A stretch of DNA of 17,042 bases from CAYJAQ01 sp964368275 (lineage in GTDB: Bacteria; Bacillota_I; Bacilli_A; ML615J-28; CAG-313). The DNA lies in contig CAYJAQ010000032.1 in assembly GCA_964368275.1 (NCBI GenBank), positions 1-17,042 on the forward strand, read 5' to 3'. The position numbers were made by a program, and so were the translations under genes. Below the pieces are notes generated by a model. The model worked only from the letters and a program-made list of their open reading frames with translations, did not search any database and was not told the origin of the DNA. Shown one piece after another: positions 1 through 9,000 of the stretch; positions within the stretch are counted from its first letter, which is position 1, and every line of letters starts with the position of its first letter.

Positions 1-62
1 CTTTAATAGTGACTTTTTCTTTTTCACAAAAAAACGTGCTCAAAAGAATATAGTAAAATTAT

Positions 63-91
63 TTGCTACTTTTTTCGAAATATGGTATAAT
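63..91 (+). promoter_or_regulatory. SigA-type promoter of the ABC transporter/nuclease operon
   Basis: TTGCTA at 63-68, a 17-base spacer, and a perfect TATAAT at 86-91 preceded by TGG (83-85), which is an extended -10. Transcription should begin near 98, giving a leader of about 40 bases before the first start codon at 139. The pattern is the same as in four other promoters of this window. It probably drives all six genes to the terminator at 9561, because no other convincing promoter or terminator lies between. Confidence 0.85.
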
Positions 92-100
92 AAGCACGAT

Positions 101-114
101 AGGGCAGGTGCCTT
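101..114 (+). promoter_or_regulatory. Near-palindrome in the leader of the transporter operon
   Basis: The core GGCAGGTGCC (103-112) is an inverted repeat with a GGCA/TGCC arm pair, extended by one G-T and one A-T pair to 101-114. It begins only a few bases after the predicted transcription start. It could be a small RNA hairpin or an operator for a repressor of the operon. It is short and may be chance. Confidence 0.3.
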
Positions 115-138
115 AAAATAAATGGAGGACATAGAAAA

Positions 139-1209
139 ATGGACATTAGATTAGTTCACTTAACGAAGATCTTCTCAGAAAAAGATTCTGAAGTACGAGC
201 AGTTGATAATCTAGACATCACAATTCCGTCTGGGAAATTAATTGGTTTATTAGGACCTTCAGGTTGTGGTAAGTCGACAACCCTTTACATGATTGCCGGA
301 TTACTTGCACCAACTGAAGGAGAAATCTATTTTGGAGAAGAGAATGTTACAGAACTGTCACCAGAAAAGAGGGGGATTGGATTAGTTTTCCAAAACTACG
401 CTCTTTATCCGCACATGACTGTAATGCAAAACATTTTATTCCCACTACAAAACATGAAGGTTCCCAAAGCAGAAGCTTTAGAACGAGCTCAAAAAGCCGC
501 AGATTTAGTAGCAATAGGTAATCTGATGAATCGTAAACCTAAACAGTTATCAGGTGGACAACAACAACGTGTTGCTATAGCGCGGGCACTTGTGAAGGAA
601 CCTGGCGTTCTTTTACTAGATGAACCACTTTCTAACCTTGATGCACGTTTGCGTTTACAAACACGTGAAGAAATAAAACGAATTCAACGCGAAACTGGCA
701 TTACAACCATTTTCGTAACACATGACCAAGAAGAAGCAATGAGTATTTCTGATGAAATAGTTGTTATGAAAGATGGTGTGGAACAACAAAAAGGCAAACC
801 ACAAGATGTTTATAACAATCCTGTTAATAAATTTGTAGCAAAATTCTTAGGCACACCACCAATTAATATCTTTAATGGTAGAGCTGAAAAAGGCGCACTA
901 TATATTGGCGATGAAAAAATAGATGATACTAAACTTCCTGATCAAGAAGTTACTATTGGTATTAGACCAGAAGGTTTTGAAATTAATGAAGAAGGAACTG
1001 GTGATTTATCTATTGAAGTTGAGCACATTGAATATATTGGCCGTGATAAGTCAATTATTGGTATCAATAAAAATTCAGAGAACCCAACTTTCCGTCTTAT
1101 TATAGATGCAGATATTAAAAATGTTGAAATAGGACATACAATTAAAGCAACGATTAAGAAGAATAAATATTATGTGTTTGATAAGATAACTGAAGGTAGA
1201 ATTCAGTAG
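139..1209 (+). CDS. CUT1-type ABC transporter ATP-binding protein (UgpC/MsmX/MalK-like)
   Basis: This cytoplasmic ATPase of 356 residues powers the importer encoded by the next three genes. All nucleotide-binding motifs are present: Walker A GPSGCGKST at residues 39-47, Q-loop Q85, signature LSGGQQQR at 137-144, Walker B with D161-E162, D-loop SNLD at 165-168 and H-loop H195. Residues from about 240 to 356 form the TOBE/OB regulatory extension typical of the MalK/UgpC/MsmX class that serves carbohydrate-type importers. The ATG at 139 is chosen because GGAGG (124-128) lies at good distance. It is first in the operon and its TAG stop is one base before the next gene. The family is certain. The substrate cannot be read from this subunit, and such ATPases can serve several importers. 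Confidence 0.95.
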   Translation: MDIRLVHLTKIFSEKDSEVRAVDNLDITIPSGKLIGLLGPSGCGKSTTLYMIAGLLAPTEGEIYFGEENVTELSPEKRGIGLVFQNYALYPHMTVMQNILFPLQNMKVPKAEALERAQKAADLVAIGNLMNRKPKQLSGGQQQRVAIARALVKEPGVLLLDEPLSNLDARLRLQTREEIKRIQRETGITTIFVTHDQEEAMSISDEIVVMKDGVEQQKGKPQDVYNNPVNKFVAKFLGTPPINIFNGRAEKGALYIGDEKIDDTKLPDQEVTIGIRPEGFEINEEGTGDLSIEVEHIEYIGRDKSIIGINKNSENPTFRLIIDADIKNVEIGHTIKATIKKNKYYVFDKITEGRIQ

Positions 1210-1210
1210 T

Positions 1211-2170
1211 ATGGAAGTACAAAAGAATCAGTGGAAGGCGTGGATATATTTAGCACCTACCATCATTTTGATGATAGTGTTTACAATGTACCCGCTAATT
1301 AATACATTCATTGTTGCCTTTAAAGAGAATTATCAATATGCTAATTTTTATGATAAAAATGGTTCGTTTGATGGATTTGGTTTAAAAAACTTTAAGATTC
1401 TTTTAATTAAAGATCCTATCCTAAATCCAAACGGAGACTTTATTAATACTTATTTAAAAAACACAGCACTACTTGCTGTAATATCCGTTCCACTTTCTAT
1501 CATTTTAGCACTATTGATATCGGTAGCTCTTAATTCTATTCCTAAATTTCAAAAAATCTTACAAACAATCTTCTTTCTTCCATATGTAACAAACGCAATA
1601 GCAATTGGTATGGTTTTTGCTTTTATGTTCAATACCGATTATGGTCTAATAAATACATTATTGGATTGGGTTGGTGTTGATCGGATTGAATGGTTAGGTT
1701 CTTTCATGGGTAAAGCTGAGATGACACAGATGTACATTGTTTTAATGTCATATATCATTTGGAATGCATTACCATTTAAGATTTTAATTTTATTAAGCGG
1801 TTTACAAAGCATTGATAAGCAATATTATCAAGCTGCTCAAATAGATGGTACATCTAAAGGTAGAACGCTTTTAAAAATTACTGTTCCACTACTTTCACCC
1901 CAAATTGTCTATTTAACAATTACTTCATTTATTGGCGCGTTTAAAGAATATTCCTCAATCATCTCCATCTTTGGACCAAACGCTACACCTACTAACTGGC
2001 AAAGACCAGTTATGGGAACGGTTGTTTGGTATATATATAACAATATAAAAGGTGGGCCAGATGGTTATGGAATGGGATACGCGGCAGCTGGCGCTGTAAT
2101 ATTATTTATTATCATTATGATTATTACTGCATTTAACGCTTGGGTTAGCAAGCGCTATGTGCATTACTAG
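1211..2170 (+). CDS. ABC transporter permease, MalF/UgpA-like
   Basis: This integral membrane permease of 319 residues is the MalF-position subunit of a CUT1 importer. Hydrophobic segments can be seen at about residues 12-36, 83-107, 117-140, 172-196, 230-250 and 290-310, the six-helix pattern of the family. The cytoplasmic EAA loop that docks on the ATPase is at about 206-230 (YQAAQIDGTSKGRTLL followed by IT-P). The start codon is one base after the stop of the ATPase gene with only a weak AAGG upstream, so translation is probably coupled. Its stop codon overlaps the ribosome binding site of the second permease. A longer periplasm-facing loop (about 37-80) separates helices 1 and 2, as is common in MalF-like subunits. 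Confidence 0.93.
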   Translation: MEVQKNQWKAWIYLAPTIILMIVFTMYPLINTFIVAFKENYQYANFYDKNGSFDGFGLKNFKILLIKDPILNPNGDFINTYLKNTALLAVISVPLSIILALLISVALNSIPKFQKILQTIFFLPYVTNAIAIGMVFAFMFNTDYGLINTLLDWVGVDRIEWLGSFMGKAEMTQMYIVLMSYIIWNALPFKILILLSGLQSIDKQYYQAAQIDGTSKGRTLLKITVPLLSPQIVYLTITSFIGAFKEYSSIISIFGPNATPTNWQRPVMGTVVWYIYNNIKGGPDGYGMGYAAAGAVILFIIIMIITAFNAWVSKRYVHY

Positions 2171-2180
2171 GAGGTGCACT

Positions 2181-3188
2181 ATGAAGTGGTATATAACCCT
2201 ATTATTAGTAGCACTTGCTATTCTGTTGATTTACATTCTAATTTCTTATTTAATGCTTTCATCTACTAACAAAGATGCTCGATATAAAGAAAAAATATTA
2301 GGTATCCGAAATCAAACAGAAGTAGAACTAATGCTAAAAAAACAAAAATTAACATCCACTATTAAGAATATTGTTTTATATACATTTTTAGTATTTATGG
2401 CAATTTTAACAATTTTACCATTCTATTGGATGATTCTTACTTCATTGAAAACTTTACCAGAAATTGAATCTTCTACACAGTCATTATGGACATGGCAACC
2501 TCAATGGAGAAACTATGTTTTAGCAATGACAAACAAGAATTTTCAGTTTTGGCGCTTATTATACAACACCATATTTACAGGTGTTATATCAACAATCGGT
2601 ACTTTAATTACTACGATTACAGCAGCGTTTGCTTTCTCACGATTACAGTTTAAAGGCCGAGATACCGTTTTTGCAATCTTTATGGCTACCATGATGATAC
2701 CAGGAGAAATGATGGTTATCAGTAATTATAAAACAGTAGCCACACTAGGTTGGTTGAATACTTATCAGGCACTAATTGTGCCATTCTTAGTAAGTGTTTT
2801 CTATATCTACTTATTAAGACAAACATTTAAACAAATACCTAATGAGCTGTATTATGCGGCTAAGGTTGATGGAACAAGTGATTTTAAGTATTTATTACGA
2901 GTGATGATTCCAATTGGTTTACCAACAATCATTACAATTACAATTTTAAAGTTGATGGGTTCATGGAACGCTTATGTGTGGCCAAACTTGGTTGCAGATA
3001 AGATGGAAATGCGTCTTATTACAAACGGTTTAAGAGGTGCATCATTCGTTGATGCGGATACTCAAAGAACCGCTTATAACATTCAGATGGCTGCAACAAT
3101 GGTTGTTACAGCTCCACTCCTTCTTGTATTTATCTTCTTGCGTAAATATATTATGCGGGGTGTATCAAGAAGCGGTATCAAAGGTTAA
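2181..3188 (+). CDS. ABC transporter permease, MalG/UgpE-like, with an extra N-terminal helix
   Basis: This is the second permease subunit (335 residues). The ATG at 2181 is chosen because a perfect AGGAGGTG (2169-2176) lies just upstream. The same frame is open further upstream, but a start there would overlap the end of the first permease and lacks a binding site. The MalG-like core runs from about residue 62 to 335, with its EAA loop at about 224-248 (YYAAKVDGTSDFKYLL, then P) docking on the ATPase. Ahead of the core lies an additional hydrophobic helix at about 3-28 and a charged linker to about 60. Typical MalG/UgpE subunits are about 270-280 residues with six helices, so this one is longer and would have seven. 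With the first permease it forms the channel for the substrate delivered by the binding protein downstream. Confidence 0.93.
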   Translation: MKWYITLLLVALAILLIYILISYLMLSSTNKDARYKEKILGIRNQTEVELMLKKQKLTSTIKNIVLYTFLVFMAILTILPFYWMILTSLKTLPEIESSTQSLWTWQPQWRNYVLAMTNKNFQFWRLLYNTIFTGVISTIGTLITTITAAFAFSRLQFKGRDTVFAIFMATMMIPGEMMVISNYKTVATLGWLNTYQALIVPFLVSVFYIYLLRQTFKQIPNELYYAAKVDGTSDFKYLLRVMIPIGLPTIITITILKLMGSWNAYVWPNLVADKMEMRLITNGLRGASFVDADTQRTAYNIQMAATMVVTAPLLLVFIFLRKYIMRGVSRSGIKG

Positions 3189-3240
3189 AACTAAATTTTT
3201 TTTAGCAGTAATAAAAATTAAAAAAATAAAGGAGAAAAAA

Positions 3241-4674
3241 ATGAAGAAAATTTTTTGCATTTGCGCAGTCTTTGTACTAGGCTTAGTTATGGCAAGCTGT
3301 GAACCTACTACAGAAGACGGGAAAATTAATATTACATTCTGGCACGCAATGGGTGCTGAGAACCAAGTGGTTATTCAAGAAATGATTGATTCTTTTGAAT
3401 TAAAATATCCTAACTACAATGTTGAACAACTTTCTCAAGGTGGTTATACTGATTTAAGAGATAAGATTTTAACAGCTATTCCTGTTGGTGAAACTCCATC
3501 TTTAGCTCAAACTTATCCTGACCACGTTGCTGCTTATTTAAGAACACAAGCAGTAAAAGAAATGGATTCATTCATTAATTCAACAGATCCAGAAATTGGA
3601 TTATCAGTTGCTGACAAAGCTGACTTCGTTTCTAAATTCTATGAAGAAGGTACAGTTTATGATGCTGCTGGTACAATGTACAGTATGCCTTTCAATAAAT
3701 CTACAGAAGTTATGTTCTACAATGCAACATTCTTCTATAATCATAAAGATGAATTAGCTCCTTACGGTGTTGTTGTTGATGAATCAAAAGTTACTGTAGA
3801 CGATGATAACAATAAGAGTGTATTAAATGCTGTTTCTTGGAATAATCCTACTTGGGAACAAGTTGAAGAAATTTCTAAGATATTCTTAACTAGTGCTGAA
3901 TGTAAAGATGTTCAAGCCAAGGATAATGGCGCATTAAAAGACAGTGTAGCTGGTTTCGCAGTTGACTCACAAGCTAATTTATTCATTACATTAACTCAAC
4001 AATGGGGTGGAACATACACTTCATTTGATAATGGTGTTGGTGCTTATTCATTTGGTACAGATCAAAAATCTAAAGATGCCATTACATGGTTTAAAGGAAA
4101 TGTTGATGCTGGTTTATTTGGTACAGTTAAAAAGTTCGGTACTGCATATAGTTCAAATGCCTTCATTAATGGCCAATGTGCTATTTCATTAGGTTCTTCT
4201 GCAGGTGCTAGTTATAACAACCCTAATGGTAAATTTGAAGCAGGTATTGCAACATACCCTCAAAGAGCTGCAGCAACAGAAGCAGAAAAACAAGTTATCC
4301 AACAAGGCACTAATGTAACAATGTTTAGAAATTTAAATCCTGAAGTTGAAAAAGCTACATGGTTATTTATCAAACATATTACTAATCAAGAAAATGCATT
4401 AAAGTGGTGTACTGGTACTGCTTATTTCCCAACAAGAAATTCAGTTTATAATAGTCCTGAATATACACAATTCTTAAATTCTAATTCTATTATTGCTAGA
4501 GCACAAAAAGTTGGCTGGACACAACAAAGCATGTTCTATACATCTCCTGCATTCTTAGGCTCATCTAGAGCTCGTGACCAAGTTGAAATTTTAATTGACG
4601 CGGTCGTTTCTAATAGTGCAACTGTAGACGAAGCATATGCAGCAGCTCTTGCTAACTGCTTAGCAATCGTATAA
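3241..4674 (+). CDS. Extracellular substrate-binding lipoprotein, solute-binding family 1
   Basis: This lipid-anchored binding protein of 477 residues captures the transported solute outside the cell. It has a short basic N-terminus, a hydrophobic stretch and a lipobox ending MASC, so Cys20 would be lipidated. The mature part begins with the family-1 (UgpB/MalE-like) pattern INITFWHAMG and a hinge-type SYNNPNGKF region further on. Length and layout fit the family. ATG 3241 is chosen because AAGGAG precedes it and it begins a proper signal peptide; an in-frame extension upstream lies within the permease gene. The 52-base gap before it holds a weak A/T-only stem (CTAAA at 3191-3195, TTTAG at 3201-3205). 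The solute is unknown: sugars, glycerol phosphates or a nucleic-acid product are all possible, and the neighbouring nuclease favours the last only by context. Confidence 0.92.
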   Translation: MKKIFCICAVFVLGLVMASCEPTTEDGKINITFWHAMGAENQVVIQEMIDSFELKYPNYNVEQLSQGGYTDLRDKILTAIPVGETPSLAQTYPDHVAAYLRTQAVKEMDSFINSTDPEIGLSVADKADFVSKFYEEGTVYDAAGTMYSMPFNKSTEVMFYNATFFYNHKDELAPYGVVVDESKVTVDDDNNKSVLNAVSWNNPTWEQVEEISKIFLTSAECKDVQAKDNGALKDSVAGFAVDSQANLFITLTQQWGGTYTSFDNGVGAYSFGTDQKSKDAITWFKGNVDAGLFGTVKKFGTAYSSNAFINGQCAISLGSSAGASYNNPNGKFEAGIATYPQRAAATEAEKQVIQQGTNVTMFRNLNPEVEKATWLFIKHITNQENALKWCTGTAYFPTRNSVYNSPEYTQFLNSNSIIARAQKVGWTQQSMFYTSPAFLGSSRARDQVEILIDAVVSNSATVDEAYAAALANCLAIV

Positions 4675-4694
4675 TAATTAAAAAGGGAAAAAAT

Positions 4695-6035
4695 ATGTTA
4701 TTCAAAAAAATATTTAGTTTCTTGTTCGTGTTGGCACTGGGATTCACATTATTTGGATGTGAAGAAATTCCTGGTGGCGGTGGAGATGTAACACCAACGG
4801 GTTCAAGAACACTTTATACTGATGAGTTAAAACTTGCAAATTTACCAACAGCGTCTTCTGCATTTGATACAGACGGTGTCTGCTATGCAACATTAGTCAG
4901 AAACGTTGATGGAGATACAACATATTTTAAAGCCACTGTTGGTGGTAAGGAACAATCAATTAGCGTTCGTTATTTGGGTGTTGATACACCTGAATCAACA
5001 TATCAAGTTGATCCTTGGGGGATTGCTGCAGCGAAGTTTACAGCATCAAAATTAAATAATGCTGAAAGCATCGTTCTACAATCTGATCCTACAGGATTGC
5101 AAGATAGCAATAATCGTTTCCTAGGCTGGGTTTGGTATCGCCAAACGGCAGCTAGTGATTATCGTTTATTAAATCTAGAAATTATCGAAGAAGGTTATTC
5201 TGCTAGTAAAAGTGTTGCGGGGAAGATTTATGAATCGCAATTAAACTTAGCAAATAATAGAGCGCAAAAATACAAAGATCGCACTAATGGCGAAAAAGAT
5301 CCTACATATGATTATGATAAAAAAGGCTTAAGCCTATCTTTAAAACAAATTATTGAACGTTATGGTACTGCTAAAGCAATCGAAAGTGAAGAATATAAGG
5401 GCGTAAAAGTTTACATTGAAGGAATAATTTCTCGTAAACTTGGAGCATCTTCTGCTTACATTGAACAAGTAGATACTGGATATTATGATGCTAATCCGGC
5501 TGGAGGAGATCCAATCTTCCATGAAGGTGATGGTAAAACTTATGGTATGTATCTATATGGAGGTTTCTCTGATAATACATATTTAGAAAGAGGAAATTAT
5601 ATTACTACAAGTGCTAACGTAAGTTATCACTCTGGTTCACTTCAATTAGTTGGTGTTGCAAATAGAACTATTACTGTTGTTTCAAGTGGTAATGTAACAA
5701 CCCCAGTTGTAGTTACAGCAAATCAACTAAATTTATCAACCAATCCTGAATTTAAATTTAGACTAGTTCAACTAGATAATTTAAAAGTTACAGGTGGTAA
5801 AGATGACGCAGAAACAGAAGCATATACAATCTATACTGAAGCTCCTGATGGCACAAGAATTAACATAAGAGTTGATGCAAACGTTGCATTAAAACTTGAT
5901 GGAATGACAAAGAACACTACATGGGAGGCATTTAAAGATGTTACTTTCACAAGTGTGATTGGCATTGCTCAACCATATTTTGATAACTATCAAATTATGG
6001 TAACTCGCTACTTAGATTTGACTTATAATAAATAA
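4695..6035 (+). CDS. Surface lipoprotein nuclease: SNase (thermonuclease) domain plus OB-like domains
   Basis: This is a 446-residue lipoprotein with lipobox FGC (lipidated Cys22), so it acts on the outer cell face. Residues 63-195 are a staphylococcal-nuclease fold with the full active-site set. DGDT (72-75) carries the calcium ligand. VRYLGVDTPE (91-100) supplies Arg92, Asp97, Thr98 and Glu100. Arg141 in NNRFLGW matches the second catalytic arginine. The protein should therefore be an active, Ca-dependent, sugar-nonspecific nuclease. Residues about 236-330 and 340-445 look like two OB-fold-type beta domains, as in Bacillus YhcR, and may bind nucleic acid. It starts 20 bases after the binding-protein gene with AAAGGGAAA as binding site. 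In Mycoplasma hyopneumoniae and M. gallisepticum, SNase lipoproteins also sit in ABC-transporter operons, which supports a nucleic-acid scavenging role here. Confidence 0.9.
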   Translation: MLFKKIFSFLFVLALGFTLFGCEEIPGGGGDVTPTGSRTLYTDELKLANLPTASSAFDTDGVCYATLVRNVDGDTTYFKATVGGKEQSISVRYLGVDTPESTYQVDPWGIAAAKFTASKLNNAESIVLQSDPTGLQDSNNRFLGWVWYRQTAASDYRLLNLEIIEEGYSASKSVAGKIYESQLNLANNRAQKYKDRTNGEKDPTYDYDKKGLSLSLKQIIERYGTAKAIESEEYKGVKVYIEGIISRKLGASSAYIEQVDTGYYDANPAGGDPIFHEGDGKTYGMYLYGGFSDNTYLERGNYITTSANVSYHSGSLQLVGVANRTITVVSSGNVTTPVVVTANQLNLSTNPEFKFRLVQLDNLKVTGGKDDAETEAYTIYTEAPDGTRINIRVDANVALKLDGMTKNTTWEAFKDVTFTSVIGIAQPYFDNYQIMVTRYLDLTYNK

Positions 6036-6070
6036 CAACGTAAAATAATTTTTAGGAGGAAAGAAAAAAA

Positions 6071-9000
6071 ATGTTTATTAAAACACTAAAAAGATGGTTT
6101 GTTGTAGCAATTGCAATATTTGCAGCTGTAGCATTAACATCTTGCGCAGTTACTATTGTTGATGATCAAGCAGAAAAAGATGCGCAAGCAGCAATTGAAC
6201 AATACAAAAGCGCAATTTCATTTATGGATACTGATAAAGTTACTTCAAGTTTCTTATTGCCTTTCAAAGGTACGTATTACGGCTATGATGTAAACATTGT
6301 TTGGGAAAGTGATAATACAGATGTTATTAGCATCGTTGATAACAGTGCAACTCACAAAGCAGCAAAAGTAGTTCGTCCTACTTTTATAGAAGGTCAAAAC
6401 ACTGACGCTACTGTTAATCTAAAAGCAAAAATTGCTCTTGATTTTAAAAAGAGTAATGGTACATTAGCAAGCGTTACAGCTGAATCAACATTTGCATTTA
6501 AGGTGCTTGCTTATACTGGTCCAGTATTTGTTGGTACAATTGGCGAAATTAAAAATGCTGCCGAAAATTTCTGGTTTGTAGAAAACGTTGGCACTCCTGA
6601 GAAACCTGCAACTAGAGGTAAAAGAGGTGAATCTAGCGGCAAATCATATGAATTTGTTGCTGAAACAGAAGGTACAATCACTACATACATGGCTGAAAAA
6701 GGCTATGGACAATTCTTCATTAGCGATGGAACTTCTGGTATCTACGTTTATAAAGACATTCAAAACGATGATGGAACATATGAATATAATATTGGTGATC
6801 GTGTAAAAGTTATCGGTGCAATTACTTCATATTTTGGAACATTACAATTTGGTTCAAGTATTAGTGTTGAAAAATCTACTTTAGATCCTCATACTATTAC
6901 ATATGCTGAAAAAACTATTAGCGATATTGAAAAAGAAGATCCTAAACAAGGTTATTTTGGTGGAAGTGCATATCATTTATATGCAAAACTAGTATATGGC
7001 AAATACAATACTGATAATAAAGATAACTTCTGGTTAGAAGATCCATATACTGGTGAACAAATTTGTGTATATTATCATACATATAGTGAAACAGGTAAAA
7101 CAGAGTTAGAAGCTAAAAAAGATAAATACGTTTATGTTGATATCGTTACATATGATACATATAGTACATATGTGCCATATGGCAAACGTTGTGCAGTTGT
7201 TGAAGGAAGCGTAAAAGATGCGCCTGAGGCTGTACTAACAGATGCAAATAAGATAACAATTGTTAAATCAAGTTTAGCAGCTCTATCTACTGATTATGTA
7301 TCTGGTAGCAAGTTTGAACTTCCTACTAAGAATGAAAAATATGGTGCAACAATTACTTGGGCACTTTCTGATGAAACAACATTGGTTAATGGCGCATTCG
7401 CTGTAGTTGATAAAGATACTGAATTAACTGCTACTGCTACAATCACTATTAATGAGACAGTTGATACATATGTAGTTACTCTTACTGTTAAGAAATTAGC
7501 TACTTATGCTATTGAAGATGCAGTAAAACAAGAAGAAGGTACTGTTGTAAAATTAGAAGGCACAATTGAAGTAATATATAGTAAGTACAAAGATTATTAT
7601 ATTAAAGATGAAACTGGTTCATTGTTAGTTTATGTTTCTCTCCCTGAAGGATTTGCTGAAGGCGATAAAGTTACTCTTACTGGTGCAATGAAGTATTTCC
7701 AAGGAACACCTCAAATTAGTAGAGTTGATGAACTTAAATTAGTAGAAGCTGCTAAATGGGTTCAAAGCGCACCTAAAGAAGTAAAAATTACTGACTTAGT
7801 TGCTATTACTGATGGTGCTACTGCTCCATATGGACAATATCTATATGCTCAAGGCGTTCTTACAAAAAATGATAAAGGATTCTATTATCTTGCTGATGCT
7901 ACTGACAAAACTAAAGCAATTAGTTTATATAATTCAACAGTAGAAGATCAAAAACTTCTAGATGCGGTTGGAACAGATACTAAAGTTACATTATTCTTCT
8001 ATTTCTATGGAAATTCAAAAGCAGATTGGACAGATGGCGAAAAACGTGTTATCTTCGTTCAACGTGCTGGCGAATTCTTTGTAGGTGATGAAGAAGTTGT
8101 TATGCCTACTGAGTCAGTAAAAGTTTTAAGCGTATCTGAAATTGTTGCTGCTAGTGCAAACTTAGCAGAAGGCAAAAACATGCCTGGTACAAAATACGTA
8201 TTTGGAACTGTTAAGACTATTGATACTCCGTATAGTACTGATTACAAAAACATTTCATTCACAATTACTGATGGAACAAGTGATTTCATAGTATTCCGTA
8301 TGAAAGGCGGAGAAACATTAGCAGTTGGAGATGTTGTTCTAATAAGTGGAACAGTAACTAACTATAAGGGTACAAAAGAATTTAATTCAGGATGTGAAGC
8401 TCTATTTGCAAGTGCTCCTGCTGCAAATACTGAATACAAAACAGTTGCTGAAATTATAGCTGCATCAGCTAATTTAGCAGAAGGTGCTAATCTTGAAAAA
8501 ACTCAAGTAGTATTTGGTATAGTGAAAAAAATTACTGCCGCATATAATCCTGACTTTAAAAACATTTCATTTACAATTACTGATGGAACAAATGAATTCT
8601 TAGTGTATCGTATGAAGGATGGAGAAAAACTAGCGGTTGGTGATATAATCGTTGTAAGTGGAACGGTAACTAACTATAAAGGTACAAAAGAATTTAATTC
8701 AGGATGTGAAGCGTTATATACATTAAGTTTTGCTCCTGAATTAACAGATGCTGAAAAAGTTGCTGCTGATAAAGCTGAACTTACATTAGGTTCTACATTA
8801 GCAGCTGATGCTAATTTAACATTAACTGGTAAAGAAGGTTCTACAATTACTTGGGCAGTAAAGACTGGCACTGCAATTACTATTGAAAATGGTGTTGCAA
8901 AAGTTACTCGTCCTGTAATTGGTCAAGCAGATGCTGAAGTTGTTTTAACTGCAACAATCACATCTAATGCTGAATCTGATACTAAAGAATTTACAGTTAA

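Noticed and set aside
1..27. Possible minus-strand gene starting with GTG at 27 and running off the left edge (lysine-rich start)
   Set aside because: Only nine codons are visible, there is no ribosome binding site, and no promoter of the type used elsewhere is seen.
3191..3205. Attenuator between the second permease and the binding-protein gene
   Set aside because: The stem is five A/T-rich pairs only and lacks a following T tract; it is too weak to call.
3037..3240. In-frame upstream extension of the binding-protein gene, starting inside the second permease gene
   Set aside because: The start at 3241 has AAGGAG at correct distance and begins a typical lipoprotein signal peptide; the extension overlaps the permease and has no binding site.
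139..4674. Firm assignment of the importer as a glycerol-3-phosphate (Ugp) system
   Set aside because: The subunits resemble the general CUT1 class, but no substrate-specific residues can be judged by eye and no glycerophosphodiesterase gene is nearby.
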